Shown piece by piece: positions 18,456-28,578 of a stretch of 64,000 nucleotides of DNA (positions are counted from its first letter, which is position 1; each line of letters begins with the position of its first letter). The position numbers were made by a program, and so were the translations under genes. This DNA comes from Pseudoalteromonas sp. S16_S37 (GTDB lineage Bacteria; Pseudomonadota; Gammaproteobacteria; Enterobacterales; Alteromonadaceae). Below the pieces are notes generated by a model, which saw nothing but the letters and a program-made list of their open reading frames with translations, did not search any database and had not been told where the DNA came from. The stretch covers positions 1 to 64,000 of the forward strand of contig NZ_JAAUWV010000005.1 in NCBI RefSeq assembly GCF_014694405.1. Direction: 5' to 3'.

Positions 18456-21104
18456 TTACAGTGTACGTTGAACTTCTACCGTCTCGAATACTTCGATTTG
18501 GTCGCCAACCTTAACATCATTGTAGTTCTTAACACCGATACCACATTCCATACCGTTACGTACTTCTTGTACGTCATCTTTAAAGCGACGTAGTGACTCA
18601 AGTTCACCTTCAAAGATTACTACGTTGTCACGAAGTACACGAATAGGCGCGCTGCGCTTAACCATACCTTCAGTAACCATACAACCTGCGATAGCACCAA
18701 TTTTCGGTGACTTAAACACGTCACGTACTTCAGCAAGACCGATGATCTCTTGCTTGAATTCAGGCGCAAGCATACCAGACATGGCCTGCTTCACTTCTTC
18801 AATTAGGCTATAGATAACGCTGTAGTAACGTAGGTCTAAGTTTTCAGCTTCAATCACTTTACGGGCAGATGCATCAGCACGTACGTTAAAGCCAACAATA
18901 ATCGCATTTGATGCCGCTGCAAGTGTTGCGTCAGTTTCAGTGATACCACCTACACCAGAGCCTACAATCTTCACTTTAACTTCATCAGTAGACAGTTTAG
19001 TCAGTGAATCAGCAATTGCTTCGATTGAACCCTGAACGTCCGCTTTCAGTACCACGTTCACTTCAGATACGTTACCTTCTGTCATGTTAGTAAACATGTT
19101 TTCAAGTTTCGCTTTTTGCTGACGCGCTAGTTTAACGTCACGGAATTTACCTTGACGATACAAGGCTACTTCACGCGCTTTACGTTCGTCTTTAACAACA
19201 GTCGCTTCATCACCTGCCGCAGGTACGCCAGACAAACCTAAGATCTCAACAGGAATTGAAGGACCAGCAGTTTTGATTTCGTTACCATTTTCGTCGCGCA
19301 TAGCACGTACACGGCCGTATTCTAGACCACACAGTACGATATCGCCTTGGCTTAACTGACCAGACTGAACCAGTACCGTAGCCACTGGACCACGACCTTT
19401 ATCTAGACGAGATTCGATAACAACACCAGCCGCCATACCTTTAGTTGGTGCTGTTAACTCTAGGATTTCAGCCTGCATTAATACCGCTTCAAGCAGCTCA
19501 TCAACACCAGAACCCGTTTTAGCTGAGATATGTACGAATTGAGTGTCACCACCCCATTCTTCAGGGATAACATCAAGCTGGGCAAGCTCATTCTTAACGC
19601 GATCTGGATCTGCGCCTTCTTTATCCATTTTGTTAACAGCAACGATTAGTGGTACACCAGCCGCTTTCGCGTGCTGTACCGCTTCTTTAGTCTGAGGCAT
19701 TACACCATCATCAGCTGCAACAACTAGGATTACGATATCAGTAGCTTTCGCACCACGAGCACGCATTGATGTAAACGCGGCGTGTCCAGGCGTATCTAGG
19801 AAAGTGATCATGCCACCTTCAGTCTCAACGTGATATGCACCAATGTGCTGGGTAATACCACCCGCTTCGCCAGACGCTACTTTTGCACTGCGGATGTAGT
19901 CAAGTGTTGAAGTTTTACCATGGTCAACGTGACCCATTACAGTCACCACTGGTGCGCGTGGCTCAGTTGAATCTATTTCTGAGCGATCACTTAATACTTG
20001 CTCTTCTAGCTCATTTTCTTTCACTAGAATAACTTTGTGGCCCATTTCTTCAGCCACTAACTGAGCTGTTTCTTGGTCGATAACTTGGTTAATGGTAACC
20101 ATATCGCCCATTCTCATCATCGTCTTAACAACTTCAGCGCCTTTCACAGCCATGCGAGATGCAAGTTCTGCAACGGTGATTGTTTCACTAATACGTACTT
20201 CTTGTTTTACATCTGCCACAGGCTTTTGGAAGCCATGCTGTAATGATGTTGGCGCTTTAAGCTTACCTTTTTTCCCTTTTAAAGGGATTTCAGCTTTTAC
20301 AGGGCCTTTTTTCTTTTTCTTGCGACGGGCACTTTTCTCTTCACGTGCATCTGATTCATCTTCCGCTTCACGTGCGTAAGTTGACGTCGTTAAATGGTGG
20401 TCTGCCGCTTCTTCACGTTGACGGCGTTCCTCTTCTTCTTTTTTCCAACGAGCTTCATTTTCTTCAGCTAGTTTGCGCGCCTCTTCAGCTTGGCGCTTCG
20501 CTTCTTCTTCAGCTTTTCTCAATGCTGCCTCTTCTGCTTCTTTTTGCAGACGCTCAGCTTCTAGGCGGTCTTTTTCAACTTGTGCACTATCCACTTTTTT
20601 GCCCTGCGATTCGTTAGCTTTACGCTGTGCTTCTGCTTTGCGTTTAGCTTCCTCTTTGGCTTTACGCTCAGCCTCTTCTTTGGCCTTACGTTCAGCTTCT
20701 TCTTTGGCTTTTTGCTGCGCTTCTTGCTGCGCTTTTAACTCAGCTTCTTTACGTGCAGCTTCCTCAGCCGCTAAACGCTCTTGCTCTTTTTGTTGATCAA
20801 TTGCGCTCTTTTTAACATACGTACGTTTTTTACGTACTTCAACAGAGACCGACTTTTCTTTACCTGTAGAGCCTTTTACACTTAAAGTGCTTTTACTCTT
20901 ACGTTGTAAAGTCATACGCTCTGGACCTTCAGCGCCTTTACCACCATGCTGCTTGCTTAGATGGTCAAGTAACTGTGCTTTCTCAGATTCAGTTACGCTG
21001 TCTTCTTTGCCTTTGGTGATCCCTGCATCATTCAACTGCTGCAGTAATTTATCAACAGTTGTATCAATAGTCTCGGCTAGTTTCTCAATGCTCACTTCTG
21101 CCAT
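18456..21104 (-). CDS. infB: translation initiation factor IF-2
   Basis: An 882-aa GTPase that places fMet-tRNA on the 30S subunit. N-terminal IF2_N domain (about 1-55), a long Ala/Glu/Lys-rich helical linker (about 95-260), a second IF2_N domain (about 290-350), then the G domain with [20 protein letters not shown] and [11 protein letters not shown], and domains II-IV. ATG at 21104 ([10 protein letters not shown]) is preferred: GGAGGT lies ten bases upstream and the N-terminus matches the family; the 14-residue longer reading has no support. Follows nusA by 25 bases. Confidence 0.97.
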   Translation of the reverse strand: MAEVSIEKLAETIDTTVDKLLQQLNDAGITKGKEDSVTESEKAQLLDHLSKQHGGKGAEGPERMTLQRKSKSTLSVKGSTGKEKSVSVEVRKKRTYVKKSAIDQQKEQERLAAEEAARKEAELKAQQEAQQKAKEEAERKAKEEAERKAKEEAKRKAEAQRKANESQGKKVDSAQVEKDRLEAERLQKEAEEAALRKAEEEAKRQAEEARKLAEENEARWKKEEEERRQREEAADHHLTTSTYAREAEDESDAREEKSARRKKKKKGPVKAEIPLKGKKGKLKAPTSLQHGFQKPVADVKQEVRISETITVAELASRMAVKGAEVVKTMMRMGDMVTINQVIDQETAQLVAEEMGHKVILVKENELEEQVLSDRSEIDSTEPRAPVVTVMGHVDHGKTSTLDYIRSAKVASGEAGGITQHIGAYHVETEGGMITFLDTPGHAAFTSMRARGAKATDIVILVVAADDGVMPQTKEAVQHAKAAGVPLIVAVNKMDKEGADPDRVKNELAQLDVIPEEWGGDTQFVHISAKTGSGVDELLEAVLMQAEILELTAPTKGMAAGVVIESRLDKGRGPVATVLVQSGQLSQGDIVLCGLEYGRVRAMRDENGNEIKTAGPSIPVEILGLSGVPAAGDEATVVKDERKAREVALYRQGKFRDVKLARQQKAKLENMFTNMTEGNVSEVNVVLKADVQGSIEAIADSLTKLSTDEVKVKIVGSGVGGITETDATLAAASNAIIVGFNVRADASARKVIEAENLDLRYYSVIYSLIEEVKQAMSGMLAPEFKQEIIGLAEVRDVFKSPKIGAIAGCMVTEGMVKRSAPIRVLRDNVVIFEGELESLRRFKDDVQEVRNGMECGIGVKNYNDVKVGDQIEVFETVEVQRTL

Positions 21105-21129
21105 AGTGTGTGTTACCTCCGTTAATATA

Positions 21130-22632
21130 TTATGCGTCTTCACCAAACCAACAAATGTTACGCGCAGCCATAATCAACTGCCCAGCTTCTTGCTCTGATA
21201 ATTCTGTAATTTCTACTAGTTCGTCGATTCCCTGCTCAGCTAGGTCTTCAAGAGTAATAACTCCTTTGCTAGCCATAACAAATGCAAGATGACGCTCTAG
21301 ACCTTCTAAAGCTAGTAAGTCTTCAGCAGGCTCAGCCCCTTCAAGGCTTTCTTCAGTTTTAAGTGCTTTTGTTGTCAAAGCATCTTTAGCACGATTACGC
21401 AGCTCTTCAACTGTGTCTTCGTCTAAACCATCAATTTCTAAAAACTCAGCAACTGGTACATACGCAACTTCTTCTAAAGTTGAGAAACCTTCGTTAATGA
21501 GCAGCGTTGCAAAATCATCGTCGATATCAAGGTGCTCAGTAAACAAGTTAACCAGTTTATCAGACTCTTCAGCATTTTTTGCTTCCATGTCTTCAACCGT
21601 CATTACGTTAAGCTCCCAACCTGTTAGCTGGCTTGCAAGACGGATGTTTTGACCGTTTCGACCAATTGCCTGTGCAAGGTTGTCAGCTTCTACTGCGATA
21701 TCCATTGAACGAGAATCTTCGTCCATCACAATAGAGGCAACTTCTGCAGGCGCCATTGCATTGATCACAAACTGAGCTGGGTTATCATCATAAAGTACGA
21801 TATCAACACGCTCACCACCAAGCTCTGTAGATACAGCTTGTACACGTGCACCACGCATACCAACGCAAGCACCAACAGGGTCAATTCGCTTATCGTTAGA
21901 CTTAACCGCAATCTTTGCACGAGAACCTGGATCACGAGCCGCACCGCGGATTTCAATCATTTCTTCGCCAATTTCTGGCACTTCAATGCGGAACAATTCC
22001 ATCAGCATCTCAGGCTTAGAACGGGTAACAAATAGTTGTGCACCACGCGCTTCAGGTTTTACATCGTATAGTAAACCACGTACGCGATCTCCTGGACGGA
22101 AACTTTCGCGCGGTAACATATCTTCACGATAGATAACTGCTTCAGCATTGTTGCCAAGGTCCATCACTATTGCATCGCGAGTTGCTTTTTTAACAACGCC
22201 CGTTACTAGCTCACCTTGTTGATCTTTATACGCTTCTACAACCAGTGCACGCTCAGCTTCACGTACCTTTTGTACAATAACTTGCTTCGCCATCTGGGTA
22301 GTGATGCGGTCAAATTTAATTGACTCAATTTGCTCTTCTACATAATCACCTAATTGGATCTCAGGTTCATCAACTTGAGCAGCCTCTAATGTGATCTCAG
22401 CATAAGGATTTTCTAACGAACCATTTTCTTGTGGCTCAACAACTCTCCAACGACGGAAAGTATCGTATTCACCTGTTTTACGATCGATTGATACGCGAAC
22501 TTCAATGTCGCCACTATGTTTTTTCTTTGTTGCAGTCGCTAGTGCGAACTCTAATGCTTCAAAAATCTTTTCTCTTGGGACTGCCTTCTCATTGGAAACG
22601 GCCTCTGCCACCAATAATATTTCTTTTGCCAT
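21130..22632 (-). CDS. nusA: transcription termination/antitermination protein NusA
   Basis: A 500-aa RNA polymerase-binding elongation factor. N-terminal RNAP-binding domain (about 1-125), S1 domain (about 135-200, [17 protein letters not shown]), KH1 and KH2 (about 230-345, with [15 protein letters not shown] and [15 protein letters not shown]), and two acidic C-terminal repeats (about 365-495). ATG at 22632 ([10 protein letters not shown]) is chosen, eight bases after a GAGG; it matches the family start. Order and length are as in E. coli (495 aa). NusA also binds boxA-nut complexes in rRNA antitermination. Confidence 0.97.
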   Translation of the reverse strand: MAKEILLVAEAVSNEKAVPREKIFEALEFALATATKKKHSGDIEVRVSIDRKTGEYDTFRRWRVVEPQENGSLENPYAEITLEAAQVDEPEIQLGDYVEEQIESIKFDRITTQMAKQVIVQKVREAERALVVEAYKDQQGELVTGVVKKATRDAIVMDLGNNAEAVIYREDMLPRESFRPGDRVRGLLYDVKPEARGAQLFVTRSKPEMLMELFRIEVPEIGEEMIEIRGAARDPGSRAKIAVKSNDKRIDPVGACVGMRGARVQAVSTELGGERVDIVLYDDNPAQFVINAMAPAEVASIVMDEDSRSMDIAVEADNLAQAIGRNGQNIRLASQLTGWELNVMTVEDMEAKNAEESDKLVNLFTEHLDIDDDFATLLINEGFSTLEEVAYVPVAEFLEIDGLDEDTVEELRNRAKDALTTKALKTEESLEGAEPAEDLLALEGLERHLAFVMASKGVITLEDLAEQGIDELVEITELSEQEAGQLIMAARNICWFGEDA

Positions 22633-22672
22633 AGGTAATGCCTCGCTTGCCCTTATCCTTCGCACTTAATAG

Positions 22673-23128
22673 TTAAAACTTTGCGATAATGTTCGCACGT
22701 TCGATGTTACTTAGCATGATCAAATGCTCTGTCCCATCAATGCTCAAAGTGATCATGTCACCGCTAACAGCAACTAAGTCGCCCTTGAAGTTTCGACGAC
22801 CATCTTGCGGAAGCTTAGTACGAACGCGTACTTCTTCTCCTTGCGCCTTCTCATAATGTGCTGGCTTAAAAAGCGGTCTATCAACACCAGGAGAAGACAC
22901 CTCTAAATCATATTCGTTTGTAATGGGGTCTTCGACATCCAAAATTGCACTGACTTGTCGGCTTACATCTGCACAATTATCTACGGTAATACCATCTTCG
23001 TGTTCGATATATACACGTAGCGTAGAGTGACGACCGGCTTGCACAAACTCAAGACCCAATAATTCAAACCCTAGTGCTTCAACCGCGGGCTCTAACATTG
23101 CTGTCAATTCTTGCTCGAGTTTTGTCAC
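22673..23128 (-). CDS. rimP: ribosome maturation factor RimP
   Basis: A 151-aa 30S assembly factor. Core patterns: PAVEALGFELLGLEF, VDNCADVSRQVSAILDVEDP and LEVSSPGVDRPLF, ending in LSNIERANIIAKF like E. coli RimP. The start is taken as GTG at 23128 with GGAGG six bases upstream; this gives the family length (150 aa in E. coli), while the upstream ATG at 23149 overlaps the Shine-Dalgarno sequence. An attenuator-like hairpin precedes it. Confidence 0.95.
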   Translation of the reverse strand: MTKLEQELTAMLEPAVEALGFELLGLEFVQAGRHSTLRVYIEHEDGITVDNCADVSRQVSAILDVEDPITNEYDLEVSSPGVDRPLFKPAHYEKAQGEEVRVRTKLPQDGRRNFKGDLVAVSGDMITLSIDGTEHLIMLSNIERANIIAKF

Positions 23129-23147
23129 AAAATTCCTCCATACAAAC

Positions 23148-23167
23148 AAAAAAAGGGCTTAAGCCCC
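23148..23167 (-). terminator. attenuator-like hairpin between tRNA-fMet and rimP
   Basis: On the minus strand, GGGCTTAAGCCC (23155-23166) is followed by TTTTTTTG and then, within a dozen bases, by the rimP ribosome-binding site. The stem is short (four G/C pairs, TTAA loop), so termination is probably partial and would set the ratio of tRNA to mRNA from the shared promoter. Confidence 0.55.
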
Positions 23168-23227
23168 AATAACTTAGATGTTTCATACCAAAGCTTTGGG
23201 TTAGAAACCTAAGCTGCAGATACGACA

Positions 23228-23250
23228 ACGCCCCGAACCAAGCGGGGCGT
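23228..23250 (-). other. hairpin in the tRNA-rimP spacer
   Basis: Eight-base arms ACGCCCCG (23228-23235) and CGGGGCGT (23243-23250) with a seven-base loop in the transcribed spacer between tRNA-fMet and rimP. No T-run follows. It could protect the 3' side of the tRNA precursor during processing; no gene is visible in the 23168-23391 spacer. Confidence 0.5.
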
Positions 23251-23391
23251 CACACCTAAAGCAAAACTGTGTGGCCAAAGGCCTTGCTTGGTTGCGTAAG
23301 ACTGCAGCAAAATTAAGCTGATGCTTAAACGCAAAACGCGCATTACAAAGAATGCGCGAAACCATACAAGAGTAGCATACTACTCCAGATT

Positions 23392-23468
<77 letters not shown>

Positions 23469-23508
23469 CCAATAAATAACAGTGCAAGCACTGCAAAATA
23501 TGCGCTGT

Positions 23509-23537
23509 ATTATAAGGACAGTTCCATTAATAAGCAA
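23509..23537 (-). promoter_or_regulatory. promoter of the metY-rimP-nusA-infB operon
   Basis: Minus strand: TTGCTT (23532-23537), 17-base spacer, TATAAT (23509-23514), then ACAGCGCA. About 41 bases upstream of the mature tRNA 5' end. The hexamers and the GC-containing discriminator resemble stable-RNA promoters. The rest of the gap to 23854 shows no further gene. Confidence 0.8.
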
Positions 23538-23854
23538 CCTTAGACTGAAATAAATCCCTATTAGTAGAGATATTAGCACTATCGCTCTAGTCGCTTCTAG
23601 CGCATGTACCTGCTGAGACGGCCAACTCAACCATAGTAACTTTACATAATTTTAACGTGCGACTTTTCTCACGTTCTTTGATTTTTTCTCACATTTTTTA
23701 TCACACTTCTCGCATCTTGACTTATTGACACTATACTTAGGTAACTAGACTGCAGTAAATGACCCTTTCGCAGCTGGTAGCAAGTTATGCAGTTGTGCTT
23801 GTTTTGGTTTAGTTCGAGCAAACGGATGCGCTCTTAATCGACAGTGAGGCGATT

Positions 23855-24337
23855 ATGAGTATTTCTCCATATCAGTATCAGTTATTAACCCAGTCGTTTT
23901 CGACTCTGCAGCCAAACTTTCACTGTTTCTGTGTTAGTTTAAGAACCCAGCTTAGTAGATATGAGATGCAGTTACAGCTGCCAAAAAGCAACGAACAACT
24001 CATCACAATCGAGCACAGATTGAGCAAATTTATTCAAGAAGCACTTTACCTATTACCTCAGCAAGAGCAGCTCACACAATTCATACGTGTGAATGCGCAC
24101 AACTTGGCGTTACTAAAACCAAACGAGAGAGATATTAGTGTCTTGTGTAATGCAATGATAACGACGCTCCAACTTCATCTTGGTGCACAATTTACGCTGG
24201 CACTTCGTAATGCATGGCGTAAGGCATTACACATTTTTGCAAATATCATGAAAAGCATATTATTCAACTCGAGTAATGTTGTCTGTTTGGGACAGTTTAG
24301 AGCACATAAACAAAAGCTTACATCAACAATTAGATAA
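23855..24337 (+). CDS. degenerate globin-like protein
   Basis: A 160-aa protein whose middle and C-terminal parts fit a single-domain bacterial globin: LLTQSFSTLQPNFHCFCVSL resembles helix A-B, NAHNLALLKPNERDI has a histidine where the haem-binding proximal His (F8) would fall, and LGAQFTLALRNAWRKALHIFANIM follows the G-H helix pattern of flavohaemoglobin-type globins. The distal region is poorly conserved, so haem binding is uncertain. GAGG precedes the ATG by six bases. Divergent from the metY operon and followed by a lipoprotein gene. Possible roles (oxygen or NO sensing, or a non-haem globin-fold sensor) are speculation. Confidence 0.55.
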   Translation: MSISPYQYQLLTQSFSTLQPNFHCFCVSLRTQLSRYEMQLQLPKSNEQLITIEHRLSKFIQEALYLLPQQEQLTQFIRVNAHNLALLKPNERDISVLCNAMITTLQLHLGAQFTLALRNAWRKALHIFANIMKSILFNSSNVVCLGQFRAHKQKLTSTIR

Positions 24338-24404
24338 CCTAATTAGGTGAACTAAAATTGCTAGTAAGGTATTGTTCAGAGAAACATATCTCCTGAGAAG
24401 GCTT

Positions 24405-24911
24405 ATGCAAAAAACCTTTTGGCTGTGTACTTTATTGTGTTTTGGCACCGCTGGCTGTGACTTATTTGAGCACTCTAAGTCTCAAGTAGAAGAGCACTAT
24501 TTAAGCCAGCACCAAGGTTTAAAGACTGCGATTGAAAAAATTCGTGAGCAGGGTCTAGAAAGTACACTTATGACGGCTAAAGAAGGCTCGATGTTAGCAT
24601 GTGTTGCACGTAACATTGAGCGTGATCCATTTGGTCCGCTGATCACTGTGGAGGGGTCGTTACAAGAAAGCGCTAAACTCATTGATTTTAGTGAAACGAT
24701 TGATAGTTTAACGGAGCAAGAACTTAGCTTTGAGAGTCTTCCACAAATCATTCGCCTAGAGACTGATACCCTTAACTATTTAAGTACTTTGCTTGATAGC
24801 TACGACTTACGCACTTTACAGCACCAAACTTCCGTACTGATGCAAAATGGCCTAGATAAAAGCCAAGATTTAGGCTCTCACTTGCGAGGTCTTGTCGAAC
24901 AGTGCGAATAA
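24405..24911 (+). CDS. small lipoprotein of unknown function
   Basis: A 168-aa protein when started at ATG 24405 (GAGAAGG upstream). It opens with a lipoprotein signal peptide ending in the lipobox FGTAGC; C18 would be lipidated. Residue +2 is Asp, which in enterobacteria is an inner-membrane retention signal. The remainder is helical (for example SLTEQELSFESLPQIIRLETD) with a second pair of cysteines at about C65 and C167 that could form a disulfide. No family recognised. It lies 67 bases after the globin-like gene and ends in a hairpin. Confidence 0.7.
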   Translation: MQKTFWLCTLLCFGTAGCDLFEHSKSQVEEHYLSQHQGLKTAIEKIREQGLESTLMTAKEGSMLACVARNIERDPFGPLITVEGSLQESAKLIDFSETIDSLTEQELSFESLPQIIRLETDTLNYLSTLLDSYDLRTLQHQTSVLMQNGLDKSQDLGSHLRGLVEQCE

Positions 24912-24938
24912 TAACAAGGCCCTATTTGGCCTTGTTAT
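24911..24938 (+). terminator. hairpin terminator after the lipoprotein gene
   Basis: Perfect 11-base arms ATAACAAGGCC and GGCCTTGTTAT (24911-24921, 24928-24938) at the stop codon. The T-tract is weak on both strands; it lies between convergent genes and may act in both directions. Confidence 0.6.
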
Positions 24939-24959
24939 CTAATTCAGCTGCTTATCAGC

Positions 24960-25367
24960 TTAGAAAAGGCGCCAACGGCGCTTTTTGACTTGAACTTTAT
25001 GGACCCAATTAACTTCAATGGTCGTCACCGCAAGTACGTCTCTATCAGCTTGAGATATTAACTCGTAACTTAGACTTTCTGGCGATCCAAAACTAAGCGT
25101 AAAGACAAAAGAACGCGTGTTAGCCCAACATTGTAAAATTTTCTTTGATTGGCTCTGACGTATACAGTAGTCGCCCGAAGTTGGTGTGTTCACTTTCAAT
25201 GTCACATCGGCATAGCAAGTTCTTCCTTGGTTTAGTGCAACGCACTTATTTGGAGTTGCTTGTAAGATTTGGCTGGGGACTTGTTGTTCCTCAGCAGACA
25301 AACCTGACATCGCAAACCCCAGAATTGCTCCTAGCAAATACTTTGCTGACATGGTTCTAGAATACAT
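24960..25367 (-). CDS. DUF3019 family secreted protein
   Basis: A 135-aa protein with an N-terminal signal peptide (to about SGLSA, residue 25) and a small cysteine-containing domain: PNKCVALNQGRTCYADVTLKV, CIRQSQSKKILQCW and the terminal RRWRLF fit DUF3019, a family common in Pseudoalteromonas and Shewanella and typically next to mipA. The four cysteines probably form two disulfides in the periplasm. The start at 25367 is supported by a GGAG seven bases upstream and overlaps the mipA stop by 11 bases. In relatives a two-component system often accompanies the pair; none is seen here. Confidence 0.8.
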   Translation of the reverse strand: MYSRTMSAKYLLGAILGFAMSGLSAEEQQVPSQILQATPNKCVALNQGRTCYADVTLKVNTPTSGDYCIRQSQSKKILQCWANTRSFVFTLSFGSPESLSYELISQADRDVLAVTTIEVNWVHKVQVKKRRWRLF

Positions 25368-26187
25368 ATTTCACTCCAGCAAAGACAGCAGTAGCATAGC
25401 GTGAATCAATCAAAGGACTACGTGTAACGTTGGAGGAGCCAATTAAAACCGATGCGCCCGTACTAAATACCCAATCAACGGCAATGGGATAGTTAGCTTG
25501 AGCCTGGACAAAAACTGATGAAGCACCATTCACTTCATATGCAGGCAAATACGATGATTGCTCATCTACATCAACACCGTAAAAATAGTCAATAAAATTG
25601 CCGGAATAATAATTGGCGCCAAAATTAAGCCAAAGATCCCAATTTCTCAGCTCAAACGTACGTGTTGCTTCAGCGTGCATCACCCAACCATTACTACCAC
25701 CAAAGGCATCGTATACTACTTCAAACAAGGCTTCGTACTGACCGATAGTCCTATAATATGCTACACCAAACGATTGATCTTGATGCCGTCTTTTAATTCC
25801 TTCTAGCTCTGGCACAACGTTATCATCATCTATATAACCTGTTTGTGAAAATCCCATTTGGTAATGACCGTAAACAATATCTATACCTTGCTTTTCACCG
25901 TTCCAAACCTGATAGCCTATATCAGCACCACCGAAAAAATCCCCAGATTTAACTCTTAAATAAAAGTTTTTATACTCTATTCGAGCGTCAGCTAAAATAT
26001 TAATCCCACCAAAATCAGAGTCAGCTCCTTTTAATTCAGGTAAAGACAGATCAACCCAAAAAGCCCCTACACTCAGTTGCCAAAACAGCTCTTCACTATC
26101 ATCATTTGACTCAGTCTGTGCACTAACGTATGTCGGGATGCAAAGCAGCAGCGCAGTTAAAAGTAGTTTTATGTTATTTATCATCAT
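25357..26187 (-). CDS. MipA/OmpV family outer-membrane protein
   Basis: A 276-aa protein with signal peptide (about 1-23, ending YVSAQ) and alternating amphipathic beta-strands ending in an aromatic residue (FAGVKYVF), the C-terminal signature of outer-membrane beta-barrels. Features such as the final VRSPLIDSRYATAVFAG-like segment fit the MipA/OmpV family, whose members are scaffold or stress-responsive porin-like barrels. Translationally coupled to the DUF3019 gene downstream, divergent from the phospholipase cassette. Confidence 0.85.
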   Translation of the reverse strand: MMINNIKLLLTALLLCIPTYVSAQTESNDDSEELFWQLSVGAFWVDLSLPELKGADSDFGGINILADARIEYKNFYLRVKSGDFFGGADIGYQVWNGEKQGIDIVYGHYQMGFSQTGYIDDDNVVPELEGIKRRHQDQSFGVAYYRTIGQYEALFEVVYDAFGGSNGWVMHAEATRTFELRNWDLWLNFGANYYSGNFIDYFYGVDVDEQSSYLPAYEVNGASSVFVQAQANYPIAVDWVFSTGASVLIGSSNVTRSPLIDSRYATAVFAGVKYVF

Positions 26188-26383
26188 TAGGCATGCTTAT
26201 TGTAAATTGTAGTTGTGCCGAATTTGTTCCCTTATGATACCCGACCTAAACGCCGCCAACAATCATATATTTCCTACCATCAAAAAAACCAAAAATTAAC
26301 CTAAGTGAAATCAAAAAGTAACAATTCCCATGTCAAATACCGCTTCTTAAACTAGAGTGATTACTTTACCCATAGGATAAATA

Positions 26384-27394
26384 ATGAAAAAAATAATACT
26401 CTGCTCACTTTTGAGTGTCGCGGCTCTCAATGCTGAAGCTTTCAGTCAAGAAACTCACAAACGTATTGTAATAGATGCGGTTAATTACATGGCTCAAAAC
26501 CCAACCACTACCGAGTATCAAAAGTTGGAGCAATATGCTCGGGCAAACAATATGAGTGTTACTGCGTTAGCACAATTATTGGGTCAAGCTGCTTATGATG
26601 TAGATGATTTTGAAGATACTTTTTTTTGCGGCGCTATAACAGGTGATTGCGTGCAAGCGCCACTTTGGGGGGCTGCAGAGAGTATCGTAAAATATACCAG
26701 CTACTGGCATTTTCAAAACCATACTCAAGGCGCAGATGCACATGGAAATGACTTTGGTGGTTATAACTGGAAGAAGCTAACAGTTTGGGGCACGGTAGAT
26801 TCTATCGCTTCAACATGGTTAAAAGGTGACTACCTTGATGATGGCCGTGGCGGCGAAACAGGCTGGTTTAGAGCGGACGACACAAAATATAACAGCTATG
26901 GTATTACCGAAGCAAATTACCGTATCGACAGTCATTCAACTTACAGTATGTATGATGACTTTGAAGAAATGCCATTTCAACCAATCGATAACCTAGGACA
27001 ATATTGGTATCAAAAATATCTTCAAAGCGGCAACCCACAAATTCTTGGTTTTGTTTTTCATACCACCGATCTTTTGCAACCTCACCACACTTGGACTACC
27101 TCAGATTTAAATCACTCAAGCTGGGAGTCTTGGGTAAAAGATTATTACGATAGAGAAAACTTAAACAATGCTCTGCTAGTTCGTGAAGCATTAGATAATT
27201 TTGCTCCATTAGCAGCGAACAGCCAAGATATTCGCCCATTGCTAACGCAAGGTGGCGCATTATCTTATGCTCAAGGTGGCATCGTACTTAATTCAAAAGA
27301 TCATTATGACCGTTTGAATACTGCAAAACTTGTTATTCCACATGCCATAGCGATGGTTGTACACTTGCTAAACCATGCAATGGTGGCGCGTTAA
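26384..27394 (+). CDS. secreted zinc-dependent phospholipase C/P1 nuclease-like enzyme
   Basis: A 336-aa secreted protein: signal peptide 1-19 (ALNAEA), mature N-terminus FSQETHKR with H25. Metal-binding pieces expected for zinc phospholipase C/S1-P1 nucleases: WHFQNH (108-113) and FHTTDLLQPHHTW with H226, D229, H234/H235, then H244 and E248 in NHSSWESW. Spacing between the first His and Asp is HxxD instead of the usual HxxxD. The enzyme probably hydrolyses phospholipid head groups or nucleic acid outside the cell; the exact substrate is not predictable. First gene of a three-gene cassette; its stop overlaps the next start (TAATG). Confidence 0.75.
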   Translation: MKKIILCSLLSVAALNAEAFSQETHKRIVIDAVNYMAQNPTTTEYQKLEQYARANNMSVTALAQLLGQAAYDVDDFEDTFFCGAITGDCVQAPLWGAAESIVKYTSYWHFQNHTQGADAHGNDFGGYNWKKLTVWGTVDSIASTWLKGDYLDDGRGGETGWFRADDTKYNSYGITEANYRIDSHSTYSMYDDFEEMPFQPIDNLGQYWYQKYLQSGNPQILGFVFHTTDLLQPHHTWTTSDLNHSSWESWVKDYYDRENLNNALLVREALDNFAPLAANSQDIRPLLTQGGALSYAQGGIVLNSKDHYDRLNTAKLVIPHAIAMVVHLLNHAMVAR

Positions 27395-28578
27395 TGCATA
27401 TTTTAGTACTACTATTGGCAAGCTTGATTAGCTTGCCAATCTTCGCACAGGTTACATTTACACAGGCCGAAACAAAACTGGTTCACCAAATACTTAAAGA
27501 AAAAGATGCCAGCATAACGTTAAGCCAAACACGCGCTCGTCTATTGGAAAACGCCTTTTTATTTGAACAAGCAAAACAACACAATTCGACTATTCTGACT
27601 AGACAGTCAGCGGTTGGCTTTAGTAGCGATTTTCATGCTCGAAGATACACATTAACCTTACTTAAAAATCAATTTGCTTTGCCGCAAGTGGCAATGCTTG
27701 GCGACAAAGTATGGCACCCCTACTCTTCACAATGGCTGCAAACAAGCTTACCACGCTACCCAAACAATAATGTCTATGCAGAATCAGATTTGGCACGCTT
27801 AGACAAGATAGATCTAAGTCATTTAGCAGCGGGCAAATTGACACTCGCGACACTGATGTCTGAGCAGTCTATGCAAAACCGCTACAAGCTCCACCAAGGT
27901 GATATCGAGTTATTCAAATCACTTGTTGCGGAGCACCGTCGATTTAACCTAATCATGCAGCAGCTTAACGATAAGCTTAACGCACAAGGCCTATCTCAAG
28001 ACAAGCTAGAGTACATTGCCAAAGCAGAATTGCTAAGGCCAACCATGCTGACTTATTTTGGCGTTACACATAGTTTGCATGGCGAACGCAGTGATTACCT
28101 AGACAAGTTGCAACAACGCATAACTGCACAGGCTGTACATAACTATTTTGAGAAAAATAAACAAAATTTTAGATACATAGACAAAGTCCAAGCCAATGCA
28201 GTGTTATTCACCGACAAAGCAAAGGCCGAACAATTTCATCGCTATGCGCAAGCACACCCTTTTGAGCAAGCGATAATTCATTTTAAACAAGTAGACTTAT
28301 TTGCAGCTGAAAAAGGACTGGTAACACGCCAAAAGAATAGCTCGTGGGCACAGCAAGTGGCTTTTAGTTTGCCGCCAAATCAATTATCCAAGCCTATTCG
28401 CTCCCCTCAAGGTCAGTGGCTTGTGACAAGCACCAAGCAACGTTTCTATGCTTTTTATGATAAGGATAGTGAAACAGTTAAATATCAGGCAAAACTTGCT
28501 TTAACCGAAGTTATGGCTAAAAAAGCCTATACCGAGTTAAAAAATCATTGGTTTGAACAACACAATATAAAACTATGA
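27394..28578 (+). CDS. parvulin-like periplasmic peptidyl-prolyl isomerase
   Basis: A 394-aa protein with signal peptide (about 1-18, LPIFAQ). The N-terminal part (about 20-250) is helical like the chaperone domain of SurA/PpiD-type foldases. The C-terminal part resembles a PpiC rotamase domain: VQANAVLFTDKAKAEQFHRYA, SWAQQVAFSLPPNQLSKPI and SPQGQWLVTS. It starts inside the phospholipase stop codon and overlaps the next gene by four bases, so all three are made together. Context suggests a foldase for the secreted enzyme upstream, an inference. Confidence 0.72.
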   Translation: MHILVLLLASLISLPIFAQVTFTQAETKLVHQILKEKDASITLSQTRARLLENAFLFEQAKQHNSTILTRQSAVGFSSDFHARRYTLTLLKNQFALPQVAMLGDKVWHPYSSQWLQTSLPRYPNNNVYAESDLARLDKIDLSHLAAGKLTLATLMSEQSMQNRYKLHQGDIELFKSLVAEHRRFNLIMQQLNDKLNAQGLSQDKLEYIAKAELLRPTMLTYFGVTHSLHGERSDYLDKLQQRITAQAVHNYFEKNKQNFRYIDKVQANAVLFTDKAKAEQFHRYAQAHPFEQAIIHFKQVDLFAAEKGLVTRQKNSSWAQQVAFSLPPNQLSKPIRSPQGQWLVTSTKQRFYAFYDKDSETVKYQAKLALTEVMAKKAYTELKNHWFEQHNIKL

